From NCBI RefSeq assembly GCF_014697025.1, contig NZ_JACJRC010000041.1:1-38691 (forward strand): 38,691 bases of DNA, written 5' to 3'. The translations under genes and the position numbers were made by a program. The notes under the pieces were generated by a model. It ran no database searches, had not been told where the DNA came from, and worked only from the letters and a program-made list of their open reading frames with translations. This document shows positions 18,439 through 27,700 of the stretch, piece by piece; the first letter of the stretch is position 1; the number at the start of each line of letters is the position of its first letter. The stretch comes from Alkalinema sp. FACHB-956. GTDB taxonomy: Bacteria; Cyanobacteriota; Cyanobacteriia; Leptolyngbyales; Leptolyngbyaceae.

Positions 18439-19338
18439 CTATTCTGGGTGCTCTATTACTGTGTTCTCTACTGCTGAGTCATCGATGCCTGTCACAAAGC
18501 CCACGATCGCCCCTAGGAGTTCTGCGGGAGCATCCGATCGCATCAAGTGACCACTCGTTTCGAAGATTCGTAACACGGCTCCGGGGATCAGTTGGGCGAT
18601 CTCTTCGGAAAACTCTGGCGCACAAATCCAGTCATGGCGGGCACCCAAGACTAGGGTCGGAGCAGTAATGTTGGGTAACTCTGGCCGCAGGTCAAAGGTG
18701 CGTAGAAAGCCGCCAAAGGCTGCATTAATTGCATCCACCGAAAAAATGGTTCGTCCGCGTCCCGCAGCCCCCTCTGCTGTCTGAGGCTTTTGGGAATAGA
18801 GGGGAGCCATGACTTGGAAATATTCCGCGAGTTGCGCTTCTGTTTCAAATTCCGCCTTCCAGAGGCGATCTGCCATCTGCTGTTGCTCCGGGGTGCCCCG
18901 CATCGCCAAAATCGCCTTAGCCCGGTCTAGGAAGCCGCAGTGGGCAGCAGTGGCATAGACAATCAGGTAAGCAACGTTCTGGGGATAGCGGGCCGCATAG
19001 GCCATGGCTACCATGCCCCCGTAGGATCCTCCAACCACGACAATTTTTGCGAGGCCGAGATATTGGCGCAGGGCCTCCAGATCTTCCACGTTGTTGTCCA
19101 GTGTGTAGGTCGATCGATCGCCCCTCGCCGATCGCCCTTGGCCTCGATGATCGATATACACCAGCTGGAGGTGATGGGCAATGGCGGAAAAGGTGGGTTT
19201 GTAACTCGTATGATCTGCCCCCGGCCCGCCATGGAGCAAAAAGGCCACGGGTTTCTCCCGCATTTGATCGCCCTCAGGAACGAGGCCCGCACCTTCCACA
19301 TCAAAGAAGATTTCCGTATCCCGAATTTTGGCTCGCAT
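18439..19338 (-). CDS. Alpha/beta hydrolase, proline iminopeptidase-like
   Basis: The 299-residue protein has a complete alpha/beta-hydrolase core: oxyanion motif HGGPG (36-40), DHRGQGRS (63-70), nucleophile elbow GGSYGG (S105), acid D236 in LGARHDW, and H264 in SGHLM. The HGGPG plus GGSYGG combination and the size match the proline iminopeptidase (S33) group, but that group also holds lactonases and amidases, so the substrate is open. There is no signal peptide, so it is probably cytoplasmic. It lies 53 bp downstream of the DUF39 gene on the same strand and may be co-transcribed with it. Confidence 0.9.
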   Translation of the reverse strand: MRAKIRDTEIFFDVEGAGLVPEGDQMREKPVAFLLHGGPGADHTSYKPTFSAIAHHLQLVYIDHRGQGRSARGDRSTYTLDNNVEDLEALRQYLGLAKIVVVGGSYGGMVAMAYAARYPQNVAYLIVYATAAHCGFLDRAKAILAMRGTPEQQQMADRLWKAEFETEAQLAEYFQVMAPLYSQKPQTAEGAAGRGRTIFSVDAINAAFGGFLRTFDLRPELPNITAPTLVLGARHDWICAPEFSEEIAQLIPGAVLRIFETSGHLMRSDAPAELLGAIVGFVTGIDDSAVENTVIEHPE

Positions 19339-19391
19339 CGCTAGTTTTTTCCCTCAATTCTCGCAATACTCCACCCTTGAAGCCCTAGGCT

Positions 19392-20588
19392 TTAGTTCCC
19401 TCGCATGTCTTGGGGAATAAATACCCGATCGCGGGGAAGCTCTGCAACGGGATCCGTCAGAAGGAATTGCCCATTTTGGATCCAAGACTTCAGTTCGATC
19501 GCCACTTGTCGGGAGAGGTACAAACTCGCCAAGGGCGCAACCCGTACCAGCTTGCCATCAATACTCAGCTTGCCAGACTTAAGTTGGGCATAGCTTACCA
19601 GCCCAAAGGTGGGTCGGACTCGGCGCGGAATCGAAAAATCCACGACCGGCGCGACCAGATCCTTATCCTGCACGGCACAGTGGGCCACCACCTCTTCCGT
19701 CAGTACGGGCAGTGGAATGCCGACCCCCAGCATGACCGATGCCCCATAGCCCTTGAAATAGCAGCCCCTGACCCACCGGGTATCCATTTGTTTCGCATCT
19801 CCAATCAACGCGAGGGTCGCCGCAGGGCCGATCGGCGTCTCGTTGGGCAATCGTTTCTGTAACGGAAAATGCTGCGTTCCTTCCCACGTGACATAGCCAA
19901 TTCCCCCGCCCAGAAAAATTCGGGTGCCAATCCCCACGAGTTGCAGCTTGGGATCATTCAGTAACGGGGAAATGGCACCGGGGTTGGAGTACACCGCATT
20001 GCCCAATTGAGGTTGCAGCGTCCCCAGGTAGGTATAGAGCGGGCGCTCTCCCCCGTTCACGCCGACAATGAAGTTTTGGTAGAGGTTGCGGGGATTGAAG
20101 AGATAGAACTGGTTAATCCGATCGCGATGAATCGTGGTTTCAAAGGAACTCCGGGGATAACAGTCCGTTACCTGGCCGATCGCCCGCAAGCTCACTGATT
20201 TTCCCGCAATCAGATCCTCGATCACATGACCGCCCCCTCGGTAACGCCGATTGGGATCCCGTGATTCTTCCTCAATGTTGTCATTGGCGCTGCCGTACTC
20301 CGCTAATTGGCTGGCTCCGAGATATAAATCTACGGCCCCAAAACCCGAATAGGCTGGTACGCCATCGACCCAACATTGGCGAATCTTAATTGGTGGATCC
20401 GTTTGCCCCAGGTTTAAAATTGCGCCAGAGGACTCCATCGGTTCAAAGGTGCCCGTCGTCACCACATCGACTTCCTGGGCGGTTTGAGCGACACCCACTT
20501 CGGCCACGCGGGCTTTGAGTTCTTCGACGGTGAGGACAGCGGCCTTGCCTGCCTGAATTTTTTCGTTGATTTCGGGGATCGATCGCAT
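19392..20588 (-). CDS. DUF39/HcyBio family protein (putative homocysteine biosynthesis)
   Basis: The 398-residue sequence matches my memory of the HcyBio (DUF39, PF01837) family throughout. It has an N-terminal helix pair, then VVTTGTFEPMESSGAILNLG, IKIRQCWVDGVPAYSGFGAVDLYLGA (C72), TDCYPR (C143), FLGGGIGYVTWEGTQH and RGCYFKGYGASVMLGVGIPLP (C276). In methanogens such proteins take part in making homocysteine from aspartate semialdehyde with reduced sulfur. The cyanobacterial role is less clear. Three conserved cysteines fit persulfide or thiol chemistry. The methanogen protein I recall works with an NIL-ferredoxin partner, and none is visible in this window. The end of the protein does not show CBS domains. 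It is probably first in a two-gene unit with the hydrolase. Confidence 0.88.
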   Translation of the reverse strand: MRSIPEINEKIQAGKAAVLTVEELKARVAEVGVAQTAQEVDVVTTGTFEPMESSGAILNLGQTDPPIKIRQCWVDGVPAYSGFGAVDLYLGASQLAEYGSANDNIEEESRDPNRRYRGGGHVIEDLIAGKSVSLRAIGQVTDCYPRSSFETTIHRDRINQFYLFNPRNLYQNFIVGVNGGERPLYTYLGTLQPQLGNAVYSNPGAISPLLNDPKLQLVGIGTRIFLGGGIGYVTWEGTQHFPLQKRLPNETPIGPAATLALIGDAKQMDTRWVRGCYFKGYGASVMLGVGIPLPVLTEEVVAHCAVQDKDLVAPVVDFSIPRRVRPTFGLVSYAQLKSGKLSIDGKLVRVAPLASLYLSRQVAIELKSWIQNGQFLLTDPVAELPRDRVFIPQDMRGN

Positions 20589-20693
20589 GCCAATCCTGGC
20601 CTATTGCCTAGCTGATGAGTAGTGCCCCCATTATCCCCCACGGACTCCGGAGCGCTGGCTATCCAGCCGATCGAAAAAAAATTCAGAAAATGT

Positions 20694-20723
20694 TTGACAA
20701 ACCCCTGGATAGTCTGCCATTAT
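20694..20723 (+). promoter_or_regulatory. Promoter of tRNA-Asp
   Basis: A perfect -35 TTGACA (20694-20699) is followed after 18 bp by CATTAT (20718-20723; 4 of 6 to TATAAT). Transcription would start about 30 bp before the tRNA. Confidence 0.6.
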
Positions 20724-20760
20724 AGATTTCGTCGAGAGGCCGCGAGGCCGAAGACCACAA

Positions 20761-20834
20761 GGGACTGTAGTTCAATTGGTTAGAGCACCGCCCTGTCACG
20801 GCGGAAGTTGCGGGTTCGAGCCCCGTCAGTCCCG
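20761..20834 (+). tRNA. tRNA-Asp (anticodon GTC)
   Basis: A full cloverleaf can be drawn. The acceptor GGGACTG pairs with CAGTCCC, the D arm contains AGTTCAATTGGTTAGAGC, the anticodon stem CCGCC/GGCGG holds the loop CTGTCAC (anticodon GTC), and the T arm is GCGGGTTCGAGCCCCG with an appropriate TTCGA loop. The discriminator base is G, as in tRNA-Asp. CCA is not encoded. Confidence 0.97.
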
Positions 20835-20910
20835 TAGAAAATTTGGAAAACTTGATTATAAAACTGATGTAGCAATTACTTGCTTATTAGGTTTTATTCT
20901 TGGTAAAGCG

Positions 20911-22473
20911 ATGTCTAACTGGTCGCCGCTGAAATTCCTGTTGCCTCTGTTCTTAGCAATTTTGCTGGGTTTGGGGATTTATGGTGTGCAGGCCCAGCGG
21001 GTTCATGAACTGGTGTTGGCTGCCGGATCGCCATCTGGGGAAAGCTATCTCCTTAGCCGCGCGATCGCCCAAGCCGTTGCTAAAAATCATCCCAATCTTC
21101 AAATTAAGGTTATCTCGACCTGTGGCAGTGCCCAGAACTTAGACCTCTTGGAATCGGGTAAGGTGGCCCTCGCAACGTCTCAAGCCGATATTCCCGCGAG
21201 TTCTAATGCCCGATCGATCGCGGTGCTCTATCGCGATATTTTCCAACTGGTTGTGCAGCCTAACTCAACTATCCACCACATTACGGACTTAACCCATCAA
21301 ACCATTGCGCTCCAAGCTGACAGTGGAGAACAGCGATCGTTTCAGGAAGTGACCCAATATTATGGGTTGGATCCAGTTGATTTACAAACTACCCCTTGCC
21401 AACCGCCGCTCAGCGATCGTGCCGATGGCTTTGAAACCCGCCAAGCTGACGGGGTGTTCCGGGTGCGAACGTTGGGTAATGATTACATTGAAAAGCTAGT
21501 GCGGCAATTTCATGGGCAGTTAATTCCGATCGAACAAGCGGATGCTCTGCAAATTCATAACCCGGCCTTTGAAACGGCCACTATCCCTCAGGGAGCCTAT
21601 CAAGGGAATCCTGCGATTCCAGCCCAGCCTTTACCGACCGTTGCTGTTAAACGTCTTTTGCTCGCGAGTAAGACGCTGGATAAACGCTGGGTGCGCCAAA
21701 TTACCCAAACCTTGGATGAGCACCGTTTGGATATTGCTAATGCCCTGCCTCCAGAACACAGTCAATTGCGATCGCTCGTGACTAACATTAGCCAGCCCAG
21801 TAATGCCATTGGCACTGGAATTCCGATGCATGTGGGTGCCCGTGCCTATTACGATCGCAATAAGCCTACGTTGTTCTCGTTTATTCTGGAAAATGGGTCA
21901 ACGTTTGTCACCTTAGGTACCCCTGCGATCGCGGCGATGCTTTGGATTTGGCAACGCTTTCTAGAACGCTGGCAGCAACAACAGAACTTGGCTGAGGATT
22001 ATATTCGTGAAGCGACTCAAGCAATGGCTGAGGAAACCGAGGTAGATCCCAAACTACGACAAAAAATACTCCGGGATAAGCTCTTGAAGTTGGAGCAACA
22101 ATTTAACCAAGCTGCGACGGCATTGGTTAACGAAGCGATTTCCCAGGAATCCTTTCGGACATTCAATGAAGCTTACACGACGACTAGAACCGTTCTAGAT
22201 CGCCGAATAGCCCAAGCATCGGAAGAATTAGCCGATCGTTACATTGCACAGTTAGTCAATCTATCCCAGCGATCGACCCTGCCGACCCCACCGCCATCAA
22301 CCCAAGCTACGTCGTCTAATCCAGTCGCTTCTAGTACTACTCAAACAGTTCACCAGCAGGAACTTGCTCAAATTCTGGAAGAAATTGAAACCAGTTTGCT
22401 CAATAAAGAGCTGTCTCAAGAATCGTTCCGCACTTGCCTAGACGCCTATCGCCTCGCCTGGGAAAAGATTTAA
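20911..22473 (+). CDS. TAXI-family substrate-binding protein with C-terminal membrane helix and cytoplasmic module
   Basis: The ATG at 20911 is the sensible start: it opens into a membrane or signal helix (8-28), whereas a longer frame would begin inside the tRNA. The 520-residue product has a TAXI domain (TRAP-associated solute-binding, about 33-310) with [19 protein letters not shown], a [14 protein letters not shown] stretch and [11 protein letters not shown] second membrane helix (about 328-350) follows. The last 170 residues are helical and charged, with two related segments, [14 protein letters not shown] (about 410-423) and [14 protein letters not shown] (about 500-513), separated by a Pro/Ser/Thr linker. 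Ordinary TAXI proteins stop after the binding domain. No TRAP permease genes are nearby. The layout (periplasmic binding domain, helix, cytoplasmic tail) fits a sensor or scaffold rather than a transporter subunit. Confidence 0.85.
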   Translation: MSNWSPLKFLLPLFLAILLGLGIYGVQAQRVHELVLAAGSPSGESYLLSRAIAQAVAKNHPNLQIKVISTCGSAQNLDLLESGKVALATSQADIPASSNARSIAVLYRDIFQLVVQPNSTIHHITDLTHQTIALQADSGEQRSFQEVTQYYGLDPVDLQTTPCQPPLSDRADGFETRQADGVFRVRTLGNDYIEKLVRQFHGQLIPIEQADALQIHNPAFETATIPQGAYQGNPAIPAQPLPTVAVKRLLLASKTLDKRWVRQITQTLDEHRLDIANALPPEHSQLRSLVTNISQPSNAIGTGIPMHVGARAYYDRNKPTLFSFILENGSTFVTLGTPAIAAMLWIWQRFLERWQQQQNLAEDYIREATQAMAEETEVDPKLRQKILRDKLLKLEQQFNQAATALVNEAISQESFRTFNEAYTTTRTVLDRRIAQASEELADRYIAQLVNLSQRSTLPTPPPSTQATSSNPVASSTTQTVHQQELAQILEEIETSLLNKELSQESFRTCLDAYRLAWEKI

Positions 22474-22486
22474 CAATTTCCTAGGT

Positions 22487-22912
22487 CTACGGTGAATCAT
22501 GCCCTGATTGCTCAATGGGGTGTCTCAATGGGGGCTCGATCCTAGGGCTGTGTTGTTCAAAACTATGTTGTTCAAAACTGTGTTGTTCAAAACTATGTTG
22601 TTCAAGCAATTGAATGGCACGAAACCAGTAGTATGCTTCTGATTTTCCTGGTCGGCCAAATCTCGCTTTGGCTACCCATTGTTCTGCGGCTTCACGATCG
22701 CCCTGGAATAAATCAATTAACTTCTGTTGTAATTCTGGTGATGCTGGGGGCCGATCGCGCAATGCTTGAAAGCGACTTTTTCCTAAAAGAACGCGCAAAT
22801 TGGCTGAATGCTGTGAATGTTGTTTTTTAGGAGTTGTACTCCCCAACCATTGAACTGTAACAATACCAATGGCAACTCCAATCAAAATGCCAATTAATAG
22901 AACATTCAGCAT
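22487..22912 (-). CDS. Small membrane-anchored protein of unknown function with EQHSF repeats
   Basis: The 141 residues begin with a long hydrophobic helix (MLNVLLIGILIGVAIGIVTV). A short Ser/His/Gln-rich piece follows, then a helical part (about 45-100) with LLGKSRFQALRDRPPASPELQQKLIDLF and AKARFGRPGKSEAYYWFRAIQLLEQ. That middle part looks like a conserved cyanobacterial domain, but I cannot name it. The C-terminus is built from EQHSF repeated three to four times by a 15-bp tandem array. It is convergent with the TAXI gene (13-bp gap) and lies beyond the terminator of pilT, so it has its own promoter. Confidence 0.75.
   Translation of the reverse strand: MLNVLLIGILIGVAIGIVTVQWLGSTTPKKQHSQHSANLRVLLGKSRFQALRDRPPASPELQQKLIDLFQGDREAAEQWVAKARFGRPGKSEAYYWFRAIQLLEQHSFEQHSFEQHSFEQHSPRIEPPLRHPIEQSGHDSP
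22551..22605. repeat. 15-bp tandem array in the small membrane protein gene
   Basis: The unit TGTTGTTCAAAACTA/G occurs three full times (22551-22595) plus ten bases (22596-22605). Copies two and three differ only at the last base. Each unit encodes five residues (EQHSF) on the minus strand. Confidence 0.93.
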
Positions 22913-22974
22913 AATTTTAATCAGTGATCTGATGACTAAAATATCTTCAATGTTAATTTGAAAAATAACACTAG

Positions 22975-23004
22975 AAAGATAAAAGGACAGGTATGACCCT
23001 GTCC
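22975..23004 (-). terminator. Rho-independent terminator of pilT
   Basis: On the minus strand, GGACAGG, a six-base loop and CCTGTCC form a 7-bp stem (22985-23004), followed at once by TTTTATCTTT. It lies 88 bp beyond the pilT stop. Confidence 0.75.
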
Positions 23005-23091
23005 CCTAAGTACAAACATTTCATTGAAAAAGACACCAGGTCAGGTAATGCGGTAATACTTGGAATTCTGATGGGATTAAATCCGATCGCC

Positions 23092-24480
23092 TTACACCCG
23101 ACCACGTAGCATTTGCGCCATTTCGTTGACCTTCGGAGCCATTTCCAGCGCCACTTCTTCCGTAATCCGCCCTTCTTCGTACAGCTTGTAGAGCGATTGG
23201 TTCATTGTACACATGCCGTCAAAGCCGCAACGGGCAATCACACCTTCAATTTCATCCAGTTCACCCCGACGGATGTAGTCTCGAATGGCATCGGTGTTAA
23301 TCATGATGTCGTGGAAAGCAGCCCGCTTGCCATCCGTCGTCCGACACAACCCTTGGGCAATCACTGCAATTAACGATTCTGCCAACGCAACACGCATTGC
23401 TGGTTGTTCTTCCGGTTGATACAACCCTAAAACCCGTTCAATGGTTTTGACAGCACTGTTGGTGTGCAGGGTTCCCATCACCAAGTGCCCGGTCTGGGCC
23501 GCTTTTAGAGCCGTATTCACCGTTTCCTTATCCCGCATTTCCCCCACCAGAATCGCGTCGGGGTCTTCCCGTAGGGCTGCTTTCAGCGCGTTGTCAAACT
23601 TGAGGGTGTTAATGCCAACTTCCCGGTGCTTAATCAAGCATTTTTGGCTGGTATGCACAAATTCGATCGGATCTTCGATCGTAATAATGTGCTTTGGCAT
23701 TTCCTTATTCATGTAGTCAATCATCGCTGCCATCGTGGTTGACTTACCGGAACCCGTTGGCCCCGTCACCAAAATCAACCCCTTATGGTAGTGACAAATA
23801 TCTTTGAACACAGGTGGCAGATTTAACTGCTCCATGGTCAGGATTTTCAGGGGAATCAAGCGCATGACCATACTGGGGCCATGGAGCGCATCGAAAATAT
23901 TGATCCGAACCCGTGCAAACTCGTACTGGGTTGCCCCGTCATAATCTAGGGTTTTCTCAAATTTCTCAATGTCTTCTTCACTGAGAACTTCGCGCATCCA
24001 ACTATAGAACGTTTCACGATCGGTCACAGGCCAATCCGTCGGCTCCATTTGTCCGCGATCGCGATAACGGGGAATTTCGCCCACGCCTAGGTGAACATCG
24101 GAATAGCCTTTGTCAAACGCCCGCCGAACAATTTCCGCTAAGGTTGGTGAGCCATTCTGAGGCCGTGCAGATTGGAAGGGCGAGGCCGCTGCCCGGTGCT
24201 TCGCGGGGGGATTCATGGCGGTAGAGTCCCCATTCGCCTTAGCTGGCTCCGGAGGCGCACTGGGGACAGCTTTAACTTCTGTTGCCTGGGTCTGGGTTGA
24301 ACGATCGTACTGAGAACTGGTGACAATTCCCGTCGCGTCGGTCGAGGGTGGCATGACCCGAGTGGACTCCGGTTCCATAACCACCGTTGTCCCGCCTGGA
24401 CGCATGGGGGGAGGGGGGGCCGGAGGAACCCGTGGAGCGGGAGGAGGCGTAATGGATGGGCGCTGAGATTCTGGTGTCAT
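23092..24480 (-). CDS. pilT: Type IV pilus retraction ATPase PilT (long form)
   Basis: I start at the ATG at 24480 (MTPESQRPS), giving 462 residues; the 33 codons upstream are hydrophobic and unlike any PilT. Residues 1-110 are Pro/Ala/Ser/Thr-rich and disordered. Then come the PAS-like N2 domain (LAEIVRRAFDKGYSDVHLGVGEIPRYRDRG) and the RecA-like ATPase. The latter has Walker A GPTGSGKST (240-248), an Asp box (IEDPIEFVH), Walker B DPDAILVGEMRD (306-317), a His box (HLVMGTLHTNSA) and a C-terminal AIRDYIRRGE motif. It should depolymerise type IV pili for twitching motility. The length and long N-terminus are closer to the PilT2 type of cyanobacteria than to the shorter PilT1; that is from memory. 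No pilB or pilC is adjacent. Confidence 0.93.
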   Translation of the reverse strand: MTPESQRPSITPPPAPRVPPAPPPPMRPGGTTVVMEPESTRVMPPSTDATGIVTSSQYDRSTQTQATEVKAVPSAPPEPAKANGDSTAMNPPAKHRAAASPFQSARPQNGSPTLAEIVRRAFDKGYSDVHLGVGEIPRYRDRGQMEPTDWPVTDRETFYSWMREVLSEEDIEKFEKTLDYDGATQYEFARVRINIFDALHGPSMVMRLIPLKILTMEQLNLPPVFKDICHYHKGLILVTGPTGSGKSTTMAAMIDYMNKEMPKHIITIEDPIEFVHTSQKCLIKHREVGINTLKFDNALKAALREDPDAILVGEMRDKETVNTALKAAQTGHLVMGTLHTNSAVKTIERVLGLYQPEEQPAMRVALAESLIAVIAQGLCRTTDGKRAAFHDIMINTDAIRDYIRRGELDEIEGVIARCGFDGMCTMNQSLYKLYEEGRITEEVALEMAPKVNEMAQMLRGRV

Positions 24481-24603
24481 AGGTACTCTGGTACGATAGA
24501 ACCCTAGATACGATCGCGAAAAATCAAGAAAAAGATTCCATAGATACAAGATTTCCCAGAGTCGCATCCAAAGTATCAAGCGTGCCCCGAATTAGTTTGC
24601 GTT

Positions 24604-24825
24604 ATGACTTCTCAGAATTGGTATATCGTTCGGCAATCCACAGGCCATTGTGAGATCGTGACAGAGTCTGATCTCCATGGCGATCCGGCTGACTATGAAT
24701 CCCTTGAAAGTGAGACGCCTGAAAGGGGCTCCCCAATGAAGCGCTGGGGGCCGTTGAGTTCCCGGAATGAAGCAATTGCCAAACGAGTTGGCCTCATCCG
24801 ATCGGGCCAATGTAAGCCAAGCTAG
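24604..24825 (+). CDS. Small conserved cyanobacterial protein (73 residues), unknown function
   Basis: The product starts MTSQNWYIVR, has GHCEIVTESDL, and ends with KRWGPLSSRNEAIAKRVGLI and a CKP tail. Similar proteins (a WYIV...G.CEIV start and a WGP...EAIARRVGLIRAGKC end) are familiar from cyanobacterial genomes, which makes this a real gene. No function is known to me. The middle (about 25-45) is acidic and looks loop-like. It is transcribed divergently from pilT with 123 bp between the starts, and is convergent with the S41 protease gene. Confidence 0.82.
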   Translation: MTSQNWYIVRQSTGHCEIVTESDLHGDPADYESLESETPERGSPMKRWGPLSSRNEAIAKRVGLIRSGQCKPS

Positions 24826-24887
24826 CGATTGCCCAGTCCATTTTTCACGCTAAAACTAGTTCCCAGTCTAGATTAATTGTTATTGAA

Positions 24888-26225
24888 TTAATTGTTAGTT
24901 GAGGCGTCATTCGTTGATGAACTGGTTTTCGATTCCGCCGATCGGACGGGTTTCTTAGCAGTGGCTTCTTCAGTCAACGTTTGTAAGGCTTTCGCGAACT
25001 GAGGATCCGCAGGGGTACCAATTTTGTCGCGATCGCGGATTAACTCCTTCTGTTGTGCTTCGGTCAGTTTGATTTCCACATCGGGGTCGATGCCATGCTT
25101 GTTAATATCTCGTCCCAGAGGCGTGAGATACTTGGCGATCGTCACCGCTAAACCGGATTCGCTGGAATCGGCCCGTAGCTCCCGCACTGACTGCACCAAT
25201 CCCTTGCCAAAGGTTCTTGTCCCAATCACCTTGGCGCGCTTATTATCCTGGAGCGCCCCGGACAGGATTTCACTGGCACTGGCTGATCCGCCATCCACTA
25301 ACACTACCAAGGGCTTATTGGTTAAGGCAGAATTATTAGCTAATTGCCGATCGGATTCGCCCTGGCGATCCACCGTAGAGACGATCGCCCCTTCCTGGAG
25401 CCACATGCGGGCAATTTCCACGCTGGCGTTGAGCAATCCCCCCGGATTCGATCGCAGATCCAAAATGTAACCGGAGACTTTCTTCTGCTCTAGCTTTTGA
25501 ATCGCGTCCCGCATTTCCCGAATGGCTGGGGCACTAAATTGCACGAGACGAATGTAGCCGACATCCCCGCTTTTGGACGGCTGCACCGAGAAACGAACGG
25601 GATGAATTTCGATTTTATCTCGACGGAGCTTATAGTCTAGGATTTGGCTCCCGCGCTGAATCGTGAGAATGACTTCCGTGCCAACGGTGCCTCGAATTAA
25701 GGTGACTGCCTTATTGACATCCATGCCTTCCGTGGATTGGCCATCAATTTTGACAATGATGTCCTTGGAGAGGATACCCGCTTTGGAGGCTGGGCTGCCT
25801 TCGATCGGAGAGACGACGGTGAGCTTCTTGGTTTTCTCATCCGCCGCCAACTGAATCCCCACCCCGGTTAATTCCCCCGAGGTGTCAATTTTCATGTTTT
25901 TAAACTCTTGGGGATCCATGAAGCGAGTGTAGGGATCCTTCAGCAGCTTCAGCATCTCACGAACTGCTTTGTAGGCATCCTCTTTTGTGGCGTAATTACG
26001 ATCGAGATAGTCCCGCCGCACAGCTTTCCAATCGTTTTGATTGAAGGTGCCATCCACATAGGTATTGTCGATGATCTGCCAAACCTCATCCACAATTTCC
26101 TTAGAGCTATCTTTCAATAAAAAGGCAGATCCCTTAGAAAGATGGATTCCCGCGCCGGTAATGGTCACGGCACTGATGGTGATCGCAGTGGTACCTAAAA
26201 CCAGTGCACGTTTTGTCAAAACCAT
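24888..26225 (-). CDS. Carboxyl-terminal processing protease (S41 family, Ctp type)
   Basis: The 445-residue protein has an N-terminal export helix (about 7-27), a helical domain (40-110), a PDZ domain (about 113-198) and the S41 catalytic core. The core shows LDLRSNPGG (256-263), catalytic S316 in GGSASASEI and K341 in TFGKG, with the usual 25-residue spacing of the Ser/Lys dyad. A Ser/Thr/Asn-rich tail ends it. It is secreted or anchored at the lumen or periplasm and trims protein C-termini. Cyanobacteria have several paralogues, of which CtpA matures photosystem II D1. The opening MVLTKRALVLG and the overall sequence feel closer to the CtpB/CtpC group, so I do not assign D1 processing. Confidence 0.93.
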   Translation of the reverse strand: MVLTKRALVLGTTAITISAVTITGAGIHLSKGSAFLLKDSSKEIVDEVWQIIDNTYVDGTFNQNDWKAVRRDYLDRNYATKEDAYKAVREMLKLLKDPYTRFMDPQEFKNMKIDTSGELTGVGIQLAADEKTKKLTVVSPIEGSPASKAGILSKDIIVKIDGQSTEGMDVNKAVTLIRGTVGTEVILTIQRGSQILDYKLRRDKIEIHPVRFSVQPSKSGDVGYIRLVQFSAPAIREMRDAIQKLEQKKVSGYILDLRSNPGGLLNASVEIARMWLQEGAIVSTVDRQGESDRQLANNSALTNKPLVVLVDGGSASASEILSGALQDNKRAKVIGTRTFGKGLVQSVRELRADSSESGLAVTIAKYLTPLGRDINKHGIDPDVEIKLTEAQQKELIRDRDKIGTPADPQFAKALQTLTEEATAKKPVRSAESKTSSSTNDASTNN

Positions 26226-26349
26226 GGCAATGGGACTCTAAGGAAGGACTGAAAAACTGTGTTCAATCTAGCATAGCGAAGAATCTGAGTGCATGCTGTG
26301 AAAATTGTGCCAAGTAGGCACGCCCCCAGGGGATGCGCAAAAAAAGATT

Positions 26350-26379
26350 ACAAAAAAAGCGGGGGATTGGCCCGCTTTG
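26350..26379 (-). terminator. Rho-independent terminator of ispG
   Basis: On the minus strand, AAAGCGGG (from 26379 down), a seven-base loop and CCCGCTTT form an 8-bp stem that runs directly into a TTTTTTT tract. It lies 95 bp beyond the ispG stop and before the protease gene. Confidence 0.82.
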
Positions 26380-26380
26380 T

Positions 26381-26400
26381 CAGTAACTATCAGTAACTAT
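26381..26400. repeat. 10-bp perfect tandem duplication
   Basis: TCAGTAACTA occurs twice in a row beside the ispG terminator. The following 60 bases hold looser GATCAG and ACTAACTG echoes. Confidence 0.9.
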
Positions 26401-26473
26401 TTGATCAGCTTGATCAGCAACTAACTGCTTGATTAGCCACTAACTGTGCTTCAGTTCAGGTTGAGTGGGTGAC

Positions 26474-27700
26474 CTAGGGATCAATCCAGCGACCATCGGC
26501 TTGAATCAAGGCAATCAATTCCTGCACCCCTTCTGCTTCAGGAACGCGCTTGATTTCCTCGCGGCCTCGGTATAGGGCGATCGTGCCGGCCTGCTTGCCG
26601 ACGTAACCGTAGTCCGCATCGGCCATTTCCCCAGGGCCATTGACGATACAGCCCATGACGGCAATGTTCAACCCAGTCAGGTGGTTCGTGGCTTCCCGTA
26701 CCTTTTGCAGCACTTCTTGCAGGTTAAATAGTGTGCGACCGCAGGAGGGGCAGGCGACATATTCCACCATGGTGCGGCGCAATCCCAGGGCTTGCAAAAT
26801 GCCGTAGCATACGGGGATTTCTTTTTCGGGATCTTCCGTTAGGGAAACGCGAATCGTATCGCCGATGCCTTCCGCCAACAGGGTGCCGATCCCCGCTGTG
26901 GACTTAATCCGGCCATATTCGCCATCCCCCGCTTCCGTAACACCGAGATGCAACGGATAGGCCATGCCCAGCTCATCCATGCGTTTCACCATGAGGCGGT
27001 TTGCCGCCAACATGACGGGGACTTTAGACGCCTTGAGAGAGAGTTCTATATTGTAGAAATCAAGGGATTCGCAGATGCGGATGAATTCCAATGCTGACTC
27101 TACCATTCCTTCCGGAGTGTCGCCGTGGGTAAATAACATCCGTTCTGCCAGGGATCCGTGGTTGACCCCAATTCGCATGGATTTGTTCTGCTCCCGCAGG
27201 GTCGTCACGAGCGGTTCTAGGGTTTCCCGAATTTTCTGGCCAATGTCGTCAAATTCTTCACGGGTGTATTCTGTGCGGCCTTCCTGGGGCTTTTCAAACA
27301 CGTAGAGACCTGGATTGATCCGCACGTTATCCACATGCTTTGCGGCTTCTAGGGCGATCTTTAAGCCGTTGTGGTGGACATCGGCGACCAGGGGAACGGG
27401 TTGGTAGGTTTTGAGCAACTGGGCTCGGATTTCCTCCATTGCCTTCGCGTGGGCCATGCTGGGGACGGTGACCCGGACGATTTCGCATCCAATTTCATGC
27501 AGGCGACGAATGGCGGCAACCGATCCCTCTACGTCGAGGGTGTCTTCATTAATCATCGATTGCACTGCTACCGGGTAGCCTCCGCCGATCGTGATGCTGC
27601 CCACAGGCACTGCGCGGGTTTTGCGACGATGAATGGTGGTGTCCGTGGAATATTGGCTGACCGATGTCGCCGTTGCAATGGGATTGGGCAAGGTTTGCAT
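26474..27700 (-). CDS. ispG: 4-hydroxy-3-methylbut-2-enyl diphosphate synthase (GcpE)
   Basis: This is a full-length 408-residue IspG. The TIM-barrel half begins at [19 protein letters not shown] and contains QSMINEDT and RINPGL. The C-terminal iron-sulfur half has the three cluster cysteines C317 and C320 (ACPSCGR) and C351 ([10 protein letters not shown]), with E358 of NGPGE as the fourth ligand expected from family knowledge. It converts cyclic methylerythritol diphosphate to HMBPP in the MEP pathway that supplies carotenoids, phytol and quinone tails. Plant and cyanobacterial enzymes take electrons from ferredoxin. A clear terminator follows. The upstream 238 bp contain a 17-bp tandem repeat but no obvious operator. 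Confidence 0.97.
   Translation of the reverse strand: MQTLPNPIATATSVSQYSTDTTIHRRKTRAVPVGSITIGGGYPVAVQSMINEDTLDVEGSVAAIRRLHEIGCEIVRVTVPSMAHAKAMEEIRAQLLKTYQPVPLVADVHHNGLKIALEAAKHVDNVRINPGLYVFEKPQEGRTEYTREEFDDIGQKIRETLEPLVTTLREQNKSMRIGVNHGSLAERMLFTHGDTPEGMVESALEFIRICESLDFYNIELSLKASKVPVMLAANRLMVKRMDELGMAYPLHLGVTEAGDGEYGRIKSTAGIGTLLAEGIGDTIRVSLTEDPEKEIPVCYGILQALGLRRTMVEYVACPSCGRTLFNLQEVLQKVREATNHLTGLNIAVMGCIVNGPGEMADADYGYVGKQAGTIALYRGREEIKRVPEAEGVQELIALIQADGRWIDP

Noticed and set aside
20776-20910. Longer N-terminus of the TAXI protein
   Set aside because: That extension starts inside tRNA-Asp; the ATG at 20911 gives a proper signal helix.
24481-24579. 33-codon N-terminal extension of PilT
   Set aside because: It is hydrophobic and aromatic, which would anchor a cytoplasmic ATPase in the membrane; the ATG at 24480 gives the expected proline-rich start.
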